Under the pieces are notes generated by a model. That model was given only the letters and a program-made list of their open reading frames with translations. It was not told the DNA's origin and ran no database searches. A DNA stretch of 34,422 nt from an uncultured Oscillospiraceae bacterium (GTDB lineage: Bacteria; Bacillota; Clostridia; Oscillospirales; Oscillospiraceae), in assembly GCA_947584295.1 (NCBI GenBank), contig CANPWM010000019.1, forward strand, positions 1 to 34,422, in the 5' to 3' direction. Made by a program: the position numbers and the translations under genes. Position 1 is the stretch's first letter, and the number at the start of each line of letters is the position of its first letter. Shown here piece by piece: positions 25,901 to 33,222 of this stretch.

Positions 25901-26325
25901 CGGAGCAGGTGTTCGATGCGCCCAGGACCGACCGTTGCCGGGCGTTTGTCCACCGCCTGAAAACCCTTCATCTGGAGATCGCCTCCAGGGAGTTTGACTT
26001 TATCGGCGCGGCGGCGGACATCGACCGCTTTGCCCGCAAGCAGGTGCTGAGCGCGCGTCAGTCCCTCAAGTACCAGCAGATTTTTGAGGAGCTGTGCGTG
26101 ACGAGTATCCTGCCGACCTTGCCGGATGACGGGTGCGATCTGAGCTTCGACGCCTTTTGCGGGGAGGACGGAGGCGAGTGCGAGGCCGTCATCCGCTGGA
26201 AGGGGGAAGCGTTCGATCCGCTGACGCAGGGAGATGAGCTGAGCGCCGCTTTGACCGTCAGCCGGACCAAGAGCAGCGGCCATACCTATGCCGACGGGGT
26301 CAACACGGTGACCATTGTCTTTTAA
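22918..26325 (+). CDS. Single-chain amino-acid ABC importer: binding-protein lobes, permease, ATPase and RsbW-like tail
   Basis: A 1135-residue lipoprotein (lipobox LGGC, Cys27) carrying an entire importer. Residues about 35-165 look like lobe II of a type 3 binding protein; about 180-400 form a full binding domain ([29 protein letters not shown]); about 410-510 look like lobe I of another. The permease spans about 539-737, with the EAA loop [23 protein letters not shown]. The ATPase begins near 775, with Walker [10 protein letters not shown] (808-816), LSGGQKQ (912-918), IVLFDEP (932-938) and H-loop His969. Residues about 1020-1135 repeat the degenerate RsbW-like tail of the 16802 ATPase ([28 protein letters not shown]). 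The ATG follows GGGAGGCATAAA directly after the phosphatase/kinase stop. A lipidated N-terminus outside, with the ATPase inside, fits one continuous chain. Confidence 0.93.
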   Translation: MAIRSKKKSCLTLALPILLISLLLGGCGKNGGKSAPITDIRQLDGQAIGVMTGSSFDVHTDNLIEDADKQFYDRVPDLALAVEQGKIAGFLMDEPIARLLCMENQAVTYLPDVLVEESYAAAFSKTERGAALRDEYNEFLAQIKADGTLEEIDGIWIGTDESKKVVEDWTSFPAENGVIRMAVKTDVAPFSYIKDNQIVGYDIDIMVRFCKARGYGLEVTSAEIASIFAGLATGTYDVSATGMTVTEERSESVNFAVPDYTGGVVAVVANHGQFEARFQTLQDFAGTTVGAMTGTIHNELLNDVVSGCEYQYYDDFSALLLALQSGTLDAAAADMPIAQLAVARQPDLTIFPETVAPDTYGLGLQKDSPLTDKVSAVIERYTQDGTLDALREKWLGADESIKTIDVGEYDAPNGTLRYAHDSTLEPMSYVGGNGQSLGYEVELVSLIAKELGMKLEITQSTFNSLIQMLSTGRADIVSGAISITDERKERIDFPATHYVGGSVLIVRGEDMGVSVETEETGFWAGLRNSFYKNFIQENRWQMILSGLAVTFVISIFSALFGTVLGFCLCLVRRSRNRIASGITAAFIRLIQGIPVLVLLMVLFYVVFAGARLNGIVVAIIGFSINFGVYVSEMIRTGINAVDAGQWEAASAMGFGRVKTFTKIIAPQAARHILPVYKGEFISMVKMTSVVGYIAVEDLTKATDLIRSRTFEAFFPLILTAVLYFLLAWCLTLLLGLVERKIDPRRRRREPKGIDRKISLSEISEEPTTGQNGEPVITIAHLKKVFPNVTPLKDVNAVINQGDVISIIGPSGTGKSTLLRCINRLETPTEGQIEVFGQPVTGVKPAQLGAVRRRMGMVFQSFNLFAHLTVIENIMLGPVELLGCTRQQAYERGMRLLSSVGLAEKELNYPDELSGGQKQRVAIARTLGMRPEIVLFDEPTSALDPTMVGEVLAVIRTLAEQGLTMLIVTHEMKFARDVSTRVFYMDEGVVYEEGTPEQVFDAPRTDRCRAFVHRLKTLHLEIASREFDFIGAAADIDRFARKQVLSARQSLKYQQIFEELCVTSILPTLPDDGCDLSFDAFCGEDGGECEAVIRWKGEAFDPLTQGDELSAALTVSRTKSSGHTYADGVNTVTIVF

Positions 26326-26348
26326 GACTGTTTTTGAGGAGAAAAAGA

Positions 26349-28031
26349 ATGGACATCAGGACAGTTAAGAAAAAACAGCCATGCTTTCTGGCTGTATTGC
26401 TTGCGGTCGCGCTGATTTTGGGCGGGTGCAACGCAAAGGATAAGGCCAAAGCGAACGACATCATCATTTTATATACGAATGACGTGCATTGCGCCGTGGA
26501 CGAGGACATCGGCTACGCCGGACTTGCGGCATACAGGCAGTGGTGTGAGAAAAGTACCCCTTATGTCACGCTGGTAGACTGCGGAGATGCCCTGCAGGGG
26601 GACGCCATCGGAACGGTTTCCAAGGGGGAATATCCGGCGGAGCTTATGAACCGTGCGGGATATGACTTCGCGGTACTTGGAAACCATGAGTTTGACTATG
26701 GGATGGAGCAGCTGAACCGGCTTATGGAGATAAGCGGTGCCCAGTATCTTGGCTGTAATATCCGCTATACAGGGAAGGATGACGCGGCGTTTCTCTCCCG
26801 GCTTTTGCCGTACAAGATCGTATCCTATGGCAAGGTGAAGGTCGGCTTTATTGGGGTGTCAACGCCGGAGAGCATCGTAAAATCCGTTCCGGCATACTTT
26901 TGCGATGAGAACGGGAATTATGTATACGATTTCTATGGGGAAAGCGGGGAGGAATTATACAGACGCGTACAGGAAAATGTGGACGCCTGTGTGAAGGATG
27001 GCGCGGATTATGTCGTGGTTCTTGCCCATCTTGGAACGGATGCGTCGTCCTCGCCGTTTACATCCCGTGAGCTGATCGAAAATACAAGGGGGATCCACGC
27101 CGTGCTGGACGGCCATTCCCACAGCGAGATCCCCTGTGATGTGGTGAAAAACGCCGATGGGAAGAATGTGCTTTTGTCCTCCACGGGTACGGGGCTTTGC
27201 AATATTGGCCGCCTCACCATCACCGTGAATGGAAATATCCAGACAGGGCTGATTGGGGCATACCCGGAGACGGACAGCGAAATGGCAGACTGCATAGAAA
27301 GCGTGGAAGAAAAGCTTGGAGCCGAGATGACGAAAACCATCGGCGTATCGGAGGTGGCGCTTACAACCGTTTCCGATTCCGGCATGCGTCTCATACGGAA
27401 CAGGGAGACCAATCTGGGGGATTTCTGCGCGGACGCCTACCGGGCTGTATCGGGTGCTGATATCGCGCTTGTGAACGGCGGCGGTATTCGGGCAGATATT
27501 TCCGCGGGTGAGATCACCTATGGGGATATCCTGAGCGTGCATCCCTACGGAAATTCCCTATGCGTGGCAAAGGCCACAGGGCAGGAAATACTGGACGCCC
27601 TGGAGATGGCCAGCCGCTTCTGCCTGTCCCGTGCGGACGACGGGGAAAACGCGGTGGGTGAAAACGGAGGCTTTCTGCAGGTGTCGGGGCTTAAATATAC
27701 CATCGACACTTCTGTTGGATCCACGGTGAAGACGGATGAGCAGGGAAATTTCCTCTCCTGTGGGGATGGCCGGAGAGTAAAGGATGTCATGGTTCTTGAG
27801 AAGGATGGCAGCTACACGGCGCTTATACCGGATAGGAACTATACGGTAGCGTCCCACAATTACCTGATCAAGCAAGGCGGGGACGGGCTGAATATGTTCA
27901 TGGACAACGAGCTGACAATTGACGAGGGCATGACGGATTACGAGATCCTTATGACGTATCTCACGGATGTACTCAACGGAACAGTGGGGGACGCGTACGC
28001 TCTGCCGCAGGGACGGATTGAAATCGGATAA
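26349..28031 (+). CDS. Lipoprotein 5'-nucleotidase / metallophosphoesterase (UshA-like)
   Basis: A 560-residue cell-surface enzyme that would strip phosphate from nucleotides, freeing nucleosides for uptake. The signal peptide ends in the lipobox LGGC (Cys27). The metallophosphatase half has its metal motifs: LYTNDVH, VDCGDALQGD, GNHEFDYG, VVLAHLG and GHSHSE. The C-terminal 5'-nucleotidase domain has RETNLGDFCADAYR, ALVNGGGIRADI and the substrate-stacking region SHNYLIKQGGDG. The usual TNDxHG has Cys-Ala in place of Gly after the His. The ATG at 26349 follows GAGGAGA, and the gene starts 23 bases after the giant importer. Its place suggests it feeds substrate or signals to this import cluster. 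Confidence 0.92.
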   Translation: MDIRTVKKKQPCFLAVLLAVALILGGCNAKDKAKANDIIILYTNDVHCAVDEDIGYAGLAAYRQWCEKSTPYVTLVDCGDALQGDAIGTVSKGEYPAELMNRAGYDFAVLGNHEFDYGMEQLNRLMEISGAQYLGCNIRYTGKDDAAFLSRLLPYKIVSYGKVKVGFIGVSTPESIVKSVPAYFCDENGNYVYDFYGESGEELYRRVQENVDACVKDGADYVVVLAHLGTDASSSPFTSRELIENTRGIHAVLDGHSHSEIPCDVVKNADGKNVLLSSTGTGLCNIGRLTITVNGNIQTGLIGAYPETDSEMADCIESVEEKLGAEMTKTIGVSEVALTTVSDSGMRLIRNRETNLGDFCADAYRAVSGADIALVNGGGIRADISAGEITYGDILSVHPYGNSLCVAKATGQEILDALEMASRFCLSRADDGENAVGENGGFLQVSGLKYTIDTSVGSTVKTDEQGNFLSCGDGRRVKDVMVLEKDGSYTALIPDRNYTVASHNYLIKQGGDGLNMFMDNELTIDEGMTDYEILMTYLTDVLNGTVGDAYALPQGRIEIG

Positions 28032-28052
28032 AGACACGGAAGGAGAAAAAAC

Positions 28053-29492
28053 ATGATCACGTTTATCATAGCTCTGCTTGTTTTGCTGGTGGGATATCAA
28101 CTCTACGGGCGCCTGGTCGAAAAAATCGTCGCTCCCGGCGACGATCCCACGCCGGCGATGGCCCACCCGGATGGGGTGGACTTTACGCCCATGAAGAAGT
28201 GGCGGGTGTTTTTGATCCAGCTTCTGAATATAGCCGGAACGGGGCCGATTTTCGGGCCGCTGATGGGAGCTGTCTTTGGGCCGGTGGTGTTTTTGTGGAT
28301 CGTGCTGGGATCCATCCTCGGCGGAGCCGTACATGATTATCTGTCCGGGATGGCATCCGTAAGAAATGACGGCGCATCCATTTCGGAAATCGTCGGAAAA
28401 TACCTGGGTACCGCAGCGAAACAGGTGATGCGTATTTTTTCCGTCGTCCTGCTTGTGTGTGTAGGGGCGGTATTTACCACAAGCCCGGCCGGACTCCTGG
28501 CGAGGCTTACGCCGGATTTTATGGATACCACATTCTGGATCGTCGTCATCATGGCCTATTATGTGCTGGCGACGCTCCTTCCCATTGACAAGGTGATTGG
28601 AAAGCTCTATCCCGTGTTCGGCGTGGTGCTAATGTTTATGGCGGTCGGGATCGCCGGCGGCCTGATTTTCGGAGGCTATACGCTGCCGGAGCTCACCTCC
28701 GAGACCCTTGCCAATCTGCATCCGGAAGGGAAGCCAATCTGGGCCTATATGTTTGTCACGGTAGCCTGCGGCGCGGTATCGGGCTTTCATTCCACGCAGT
28801 CGCCCATGATGGCAAGGTGCATAGAGAGCGAGAAGCAGGGACGCACGATTTTTTACGGCGCAATGCTTGCGGAGGCCGTGATCGCCCTGGTATGGGCGGC
28901 GGCCGGCCTCGGGTTTTACGGCAATACAAGCAGCTTGTCGGGGGCTCTGGCATCGCTGGGTCAGTCGGGAGTGGTTTATGATATTTCGGTGGGCGTACTC
29001 GGTAAGGTCGGCGGGGCGCTGGCTGTCATCGGCGTGGTCGTCTGCCCGATCTCTACGGGGGACACGGCGTTTCGGAGCGCACGGCTCACGCTGGCTGACT
29101 GGTTGAAGCTGGATCAGTCAAGCCTTGGGAAAAGGCTCATTTTAGCGCTTCCCCTGATAGGAACAGCCGCTGTTTTGACGCAAATCGACTTTGACATCAT
29201 CTGGCGGTATTTTTCCTGGTCAAATCAGACGCTGGCTATGATCGTGCTGTGGGCGATGGCTGTCTATCTGGTTCAAAACGCGAAAAAAGAGTGGTATTCC
29301 CTGGTTGCGGCGGCCCCGGCGGCGTTTATGAGCGCGGTCTCCGTCACTTACATACTCATGGCGGACGAGGGCTTCAGGCTTTCCACAAAAATAGCCTATC
29401 CGGCGGGCATTGCGGCGGCAGCTCTCCTGCTTGTTGTATTTCTGCTGTATATGATCCGCTCGGGACGCACAAAAAAGCATGAGATCTCATAA
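28053..29492 (+). CDS. CstA-family transporter (carbon starvation / pyruvate or peptide uptake)
   Basis: A 479-residue multi-pass membrane protein of the CstA family, short form. The hallmark N-terminal region is clear: NIAGTGPIFGPLMGAVFGP, GGAVHDYLSGMASVRNDGASISEIVGKYLG, then STQSPMMARCIESE and CPISTGDTAFRSARL. About twelve helices are visible. CstA and its relative BtsT in enteric bacteria import pyruvate or peptides; BtsT is controlled by the LytTR-type system BtsSR. Here a LytTR/AgrC-type operon lies convergent, its last stop overlapping this stop by six bases, so there is no room for a terminator between them. The ATG follows GGAAGGAG. Substrate is not predictable. Confidence 0.93.
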   Translation: MITFIIALLVLLVGYQLYGRLVEKIVAPGDDPTPAMAHPDGVDFTPMKKWRVFLIQLLNIAGTGPIFGPLMGAVFGPVVFLWIVLGSILGGAVHDYLSGMASVRNDGASISEIVGKYLGTAAKQVMRIFSVVLLVCVGAVFTTSPAGLLARLTPDFMDTTFWIVVIMAYYVLATLLPIDKVIGKLYPVFGVVLMFMAVGIAGGLIFGGYTLPELTSETLANLHPEGKPIWAYMFVTVACGAVSGFHSTQSPMMARCIESEKQGRTIFYGAMLAEAVIALVWAAAGLGFYGNTSSLSGALASLGQSGVVYDISVGVLGKVGGALAVIGVVVCPISTGDTAFRSARLTLADWLKLDQSSLGKRLILALPLIGTAAVLTQIDFDIIWRYFSWSNQTLAMIVLWAMAVYLVQNAKKEWYSLVAAAPAAFMSAVSVTYILMADEGFRLSTKIAYPAGIAAAALLLVVFLLYMIRSGRTKKHEIS

Positions 29493-30773
29493 GGCGATCA
29501 CAAGCTTGAACCAGCCGTCCTCCGCGCCGAACGAGTAAAAAGCGTTGTGCTTTTCGCAGAAAGCCATAATGGAGCGTGTGCCGATCCCGTGGCCGGGTTT
29601 ATGTGATTGCGGGAGTCCGTTTCTTCCAAAGGAGATACGTCCACGGTAGGGGTTTTCAATCTCAAACATGAACTGCGGTTTATGGATGCACCGAATGACG
29701 ATTTTCCGCTGGTTTTCCGGGAGCCGTTCACAGGCGTTTATGGCATTTTCCAGAGCGTTGGAAAAGCAGATCGCAAGCTCGGCGGAATCGACGGGCAGTG
29801 TTTCCGGAAGGGAAAGCCTCTGCTCCACCGCAATGCCGGATCGCTCCGCGCGGCCCAAATAGGCGGCGAGGGTGGCGTTTAAGATGGGGTCATCGCAATA
29901 GCGGGCGGGTGCGGCGGTGTCGTTTCGCGTGGATGCTTCTTTTATGTAAGCAAGGATCGCCTCGGCATTTCCCTCCCGCGCAAACCCGGCGATTGTAGAC
30001 AGCATCTGCCGGATGTCCCGCCTTGCGTTTCTCGCCTCCTCCGCTTTTCTCTCGGTGTCCTTTGCCTGTTTTCTGATGTTCTCTATTTGCAGCCTTAAAA
30101 GATCACGATCTTGCTCCTCCACCCGGTATCGGTACTGGAGCCACAGGTATTGGAAGATGGCGTAGTAGATGATGAGGAGGACTATGCCCGTCAGGGCAAA
30201 CAGAATGGAAAAGGACGTATTCTGCGTATAATGTGCCGGGTAGAGCGCCAGCACCATGGTGAGTATGAAAAAAGAGCAGGGAATCAGAGCGAGGATACCC
30301 CAGCCCCCGGTGACCGTGTCCGCGATATTTAAGAAAACAGTTCGTAGGAAGAAAACTTCCAGTAAAATTACCATCAGGTAGACGGAAAGAAGCAGCAGAG
30401 GATTTGTCACGGAGTTGCCGCCGAACAGCGTATTCAGCTGCGTCACACCGACGATCAGGTAAAGGGACAGGAGAAGCTCCGACAGACAGCAGAAAATATG
30501 CCTTGAAAGGGACTCATCCGCAATCAGAAAGGTTATGATGACTCCGGGTATGGAGATCGTGAGTATGGCGCCGCGCAGAAAGGGCAGAAAGCCCAAAAAT
30601 CGTATGCAGAGGACGGAAAAAGCGATTGAATAGACCGCGTATCCGAGGACAATAAGCAGATTTCTCCTTTTGTTTTCCCTTAGCCTGCTGACGGAAACGA
30701 CCATACCCAGCGTACCGAAGATGGAAACGAGTATCCTGTATGTCTGGTATGCGGTATCGTTATCAAAAATCAT
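29487..30773 (-). CDS. AgrC-type GHKL sensor kinase lacking the phospho-acceptor histidine
   Basis: A 428-residue membrane protein with six or seven N-terminal helices (to about residue 215), a coiled coil, and a GHKL ATPase domain of the HPK10/AgrC type. The N-box is intact (CFSNALENAINAC) and the lid motif is good (GHGIGTRSI, Gly394-Ile402). Where relatives have R-H-D-x-x-x-H, this protein reads R-R-D-I-R-Q: Arg252 replaces the phospho-acceptor His and Gln256 the second His. It therefore cannot autophosphorylate in the usual way. I chose the ATG at 30773 after GAAGGG, giving a length like its neighbour; a longer frame to 30872 would run into the upstream gene. It is the last gene of the leftward operon. 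Confidence 0.9.
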   Translation of the reverse strand: MIFDNDTAYQTYRILVSIFGTLGMVVSVSRLRENKRRNLLIVLGYAVYSIAFSVLCIRFLGFLPFLRGAILTISIPGVIITFLIADESLSRHIFCCLSELLLSLYLIVGVTQLNTLFGGNSVTNPLLLLSVYLMVILLEVFFLRTVFLNIADTVTGGWGILALIPCSFFILTMVLALYPAHYTQNTSFSILFALTGIVLLIIYYAIFQYLWLQYRYRVEEQDRDLLRLQIENIRKQAKDTERKAEEARNARRDIRQMLSTIAGFAREGNAEAILAYIKEASTRNDTAAPARYCDDPILNATLAAYLGRAERSGIAVEQRLSLPETLPVDSAELAICFSNALENAINACERLPENQRKIVIRCIHKPQFMFEIENPYRGRISFGRNGLPQSHKPGHGIGTRSIMAFCEKHNAFYSFGAEDGWFKLVIAL

Positions 30774-30801
30774 GCCCTTCTTGACCTTCTCCCTTCCCGC
30801 T

Positions 30802-32097
30802 TTATAAGGCCACCATGATGCGGAACCATTTATTTTCAGCCGTAAACGAATAAACAGCGTCATGCCGCTCACAGAAGGAAGCTATGGAGCGGAAACTGCT
30901 GTTTAAACCTCCGTCCGGCGGCTTTGGAAGCCCCTTTTTGTCCAGCGGTATTTTGCCCTGACAAGGATAAGTGACCTCAAACATCAGCTTCGGACTGTGG
31001 ATGCACCGAACGCTCATCTTCCGTTCCCCTTCAGGAAGCTTCATGCAGGCATGGATGGCATTTTCCAGCATATTGGCAAAGCAGACAGAAAGCTCGGAAG
31101 AGTCCACCGGAAGGACATCCGGAATGGAAAGCGAGGTCTCGAGCGCGATGCCCGCCTCCCTTGCGGACGTAAGATAGTCGGAGAGCGTGGCGTCCAGAAT
31201 GGGATCGTTGCAATACGGATGCGGCTTTGGAACATCCTCAGACAGTTCCGCGGTATTTTCCACAAAATCGAGGATCGCCTGCGTGTCGCCGCTTTCCGCC
31301 AGGGCGGCGACTGTGGAGAGGATGTGGCGCAGGTCGTGCCGAAGGATCTTCGTTTGCTTTTCAAGGGCCTCCAAATCGGCGTTTTCCCTCCGTATGTTTT
31401 CCAACTGAAGCTCCAGAATTTCCTTGTTCTGCTCTGACCGCAGTCTGCCGTTCTGCATGGACAGGTAGCGTCCGATGGAAAAGTAGACGGCTATAATGAC
31501 GGCCCCCAGCAGATAAAGCGTGACGAAGCTTAATGGCCGCTTCGCATAATGTTCCGGGTAAAGGGCCGCTGTCACGGAAAGGATGATGAACGCGCAGGGG
31601 ATCAGGGAAAGGACGCCCCAGCCCTTTTTGATCATGCTGACAGAATCAAGCCATATATGCCTCACAAAGTAAAAATCAAACAGCGCGGCCAGCAGATAGG
31701 AAAGCAGGCGCAGCAGGATGTCCGACAGCTCGTTTCCATGTAAGGCGGTATTTATCAGGGTAACTGTGGCGGCAATGTAAAGGGAGGCAAGAATATGTGT
31801 CGCCCCGGTAAAGACAAGATTTGCAAACGGCTCGTCAGAGATATTGCGCAAAAGAAGAACCGCCGGGCATGATATGGTGAGGATAAAAACCCGCAGGAAA
31901 TGCTCGTAACCAAAATAGTAAATGATCAAAAAAGTGGAGAGAACGACAAAAACGGCATAGCCCAAAATAACCGCAACGCACACGGTTTTCTTCTGGATCA
32001 TTTTAAAGCTGGTTGTGGATACCATCATGGCGATCGTACCCGCAAAGATAATCAGGACTTTCAGGACTAAAAAAGTAAGGTTAGCCTCAAAAAGCAC
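30802..32097 (-). CDS. AgrC-type GHKL sensor kinase with histidine but degenerate ATP lid
   Basis: A 431-residue paralogue of the next gene (29487-30773), with the same order of membrane helices, coiled coil and GHKL domain. The phospho-acceptor motif is intact: ILRHDLRHIL with His254 and His258. The N-box is kept (CFANMLENAIHAC). But the lid motif, GHGIGTRSI in the partner, reads G-L-N-S-S-F-R-S-I here (residues 397-405): two of the three glycines are Asn399 and Ser401. ATP turnover by this chain alone is therefore doubtful. The GTG start at 32097 follows GGAGGAAA and overlaps the end of the regulator gene by 11 bases. Confidence 0.9.
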   Translation of the reverse strand: MLFEANLTFLVLKVLIIFAGTIAMMVSTTSFKMIQKKTVCVAVILGYAVFVVLSTFLIIYYFGYEHFLRVFILTISCPAVLLLRNISDEPFANLVFTGATHILASLYIAATVTLINTALHGNELSDILLRLLSYLLAALFDFYFVRHIWLDSVSMIKKGWGVLSLIPCAFIILSVTAALYPEHYAKRPLSFVTLYLLGAVIIAVYFSIGRYLSMQNGRLRSEQNKEILELQLENIRRENADLEALEKQTKILRHDLRHILSTVAALAESGDTQAILDFVENTAELSEDVPKPHPYCNDPILDATLSDYLTSAREAGIALETSLSIPDVLPVDSSELSVCFANMLENAIHACMKLPEGERKMSVRCIHSPKLMFEVTYPCQGKIPLDKKGLPKPPDGGLNSSFRSIASFCERHDAVYSFTAENKWFRIMVAL

Positions 32098-32833
32098 GGT
32101 ATTTTCCTCCGTTCAGCCAGAAGGCCGCCCAGTCCTTCTTGACGGCATCATATATGCGGCGCGGGATGGGAACGCGCAGGTTTCCCGTCAAAACCATGTC
32201 CGTTTTCGTTACTTCCGTGACATGGGCCAGGTTTACCACGAAGGAGGAACCGACAAGGAGCATCCCGTTATGGGAGAGCAGGTCTGATACCGCGTCAATA
32301 AAGGAGCCGTTGAAGGTCATGCCGGGTATAATGCTGTCATCCGCCATATAGTAGCAGATCCGTTTTCCGGTGCGTTCCGCGTACCGAATATCGGCAACGG
32401 GGAGGATGCGGATGCTGTCCGCGGTTTTGACGGAAATCATCTCCCGCATGGTCCGGGAAAAAGAGGAGAACGCTTTGTCGAGACTTCGGAAGAACAACGG
32501 CGTATCCACAGGCTTTAAGAGGTAATCGAGGGCGTCCACTCGGTAGGAGTCCAGCGCAAAGTCGGGAGATGTGGTCAGGTAGATAAACATCCCCCGATCA
32601 TCACGCCTGCGCAGCGCCGTTCCAAGCTCTATGCCGTCCATCTCCGGCATGATGCAATCGAGGATATAGAGGGCGAAGCCGCCATATTCGTCCACATGGT
32701 TCAATAGCTCTCTCCCGGAATAGAAAGACGACAGTGAAAGCGAGAGGCCAGGATTAGCCTGCTTATACTCTCCAATCAGGTTTTTTATTGTTTCATGGCA
32801 CGTTTTTTCATCATCGCATAATGCAATCTGCAA
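32087..32833 (-). CDS. LytTR-family response regulator
   Basis: A 248-residue regulator of the AgrA/LytR type: an N-terminal receiver with acidic pair Asp7-Asp8, phospho-acceptor Asp59 in YILDCIMPEMDG and Lys107 in YLLKPVD, then a C-terminal LytTR DNA-binding domain (about 135-240, with ADIRYAERTGKRICYYM and FVVNLAHVTEV). LytTR proteins bind pairs of direct repeats about 21 bp apart. I chose the TTG at 32833, six bases after AGGGGTG; a GTG at 32842 (adding three residues) lies inside that site and is the alternative. It is the first gene of the leftward operon and would take phosphate from the two kinases that follow. Confidence 0.92.
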   Translation of the reverse strand: MQIALCDDEKTCHETIKNLIGEYKQANPGLSLSLSSFYSGRELLNHVDEYGGFALYILDCIMPEMDGIELGTALRRRDDRGMFIYLTTSPDFALDSYRVDALDYLLKPVDTPLFFRSLDKAFSSFSRTMREMISVKTADSIRILPVADIRYAERTGKRICYYMADDSIIPGMTFNGSFIDAVSDLLSHNGMLLVGSSFVVNLAHVTEVTKTDMVLTGNLRVPIPRRIYDAVKKDWAAFWLNGGKYRAF

Positions 32834-32885
32834 GGTTTTCACCCCTTTTCTGATCCAAACGCAGTGGTATTCGACATAATTTTAT

Positions 32886-32914
32886 ATTTTAACAAAGAAA
32901 ATTACGCGTGTCAA
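32886..32914 (-). promoter_or_regulatory. Promoter of the LytTR/kinase operon
   Basis: On the minus strand TTGACA (32909-32914), 17 bases, then TAAAAT (32886-32891). Both boxes are near consensus. Transcription starts about 45-50 bases before the regulator start codon. Confidence 0.75.
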
Positions 32915-32926
32915 CAAACCTGTTCT

Positions 32927-32961
32927 TACCAAATCCGCAAAAAATGTCACTTATTTCTGCA
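32927..32961 (+). promoter_or_regulatory. Motif resembling the left-end LytTR repeats, beside the regulator promoter
   Basis: TACCAAATCCGCAA (32927-32940) matches TACCAAATTCGCCA of the left-end repeats at 12 of 14 positions. A weaker copy starts exactly 21 bp later (32948-32961, 8 of 14, sharing AC..A.TTC..CA). It lies 12 bases upstream of the -35 box of the regulator operon, but on the strand opposite to its transcription. It suggests autoregulation. Confidence 0.45.
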
Positions 32962-33041
32962 AAAGCAAACAGATCATTTGTGAGGAAGCCATATCGCCTC
33001 CAAGTATTTTTCAGAGATACTTTGATTGCTCAGAAGATGTA

Positions 33042-33080
33042 GGCAAGCAGTGCGAAACTAACTGCTTGCCTTTTATTTTT
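33042..33080 (+). terminator. Rho-independent terminator
   Basis: A perfect 10-bp stem (GGCAAGCAGT at 33042-33051 with 33061-33070), a nine-base loop, and a T-rich tail TTTTATTTTT (33071-33080) facing right. No gene precedes it on this strand in the window for about 3.5 kb, so it is probably a leftover from a gene removed at the mobile-element junction. Confidence 0.7.
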
Positions 33081-33204
33081 TATACTTCTCCCTCAAGCTC
33101 ACCTTCCCCTGCTTGGCGTCTCGCTCCAGCTGTACGTCTACCTGCCGCGCCGCCTTTTTGCTCAGTCTCTTTTTTGCTTTCGCGTAGATATTCTCAAGCT
33201 CCAT
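33073..33204 (-). CDS. Short basic reading frame, possible gene remnant
   Basis: A 43-residue Lys/Arg-rich helical protein (MELENIYAKAKKRLSKK, then QVDVQLERDAKQGK and SLREKYKK). I do not recognise it. The ATG at 33204 has AGAGAG upstream at a fair distance, so it could be a complete small gene. It could also be the C-terminal end of a larger gene from a mobile element, because the recombinase fragment abruptly begins about 20 bases away on the other strand. The frame stays open across that junction, where the sequence is antisense to the recombinase. Confidence 0.35.
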   Translation of the reverse strand: MELENIYAKAKKRLSKKAARQVDVQLERDAKQGKVSLREKYKK

Positions 33205-33222
33205 TTTTCTGTTCTCTCTAAG

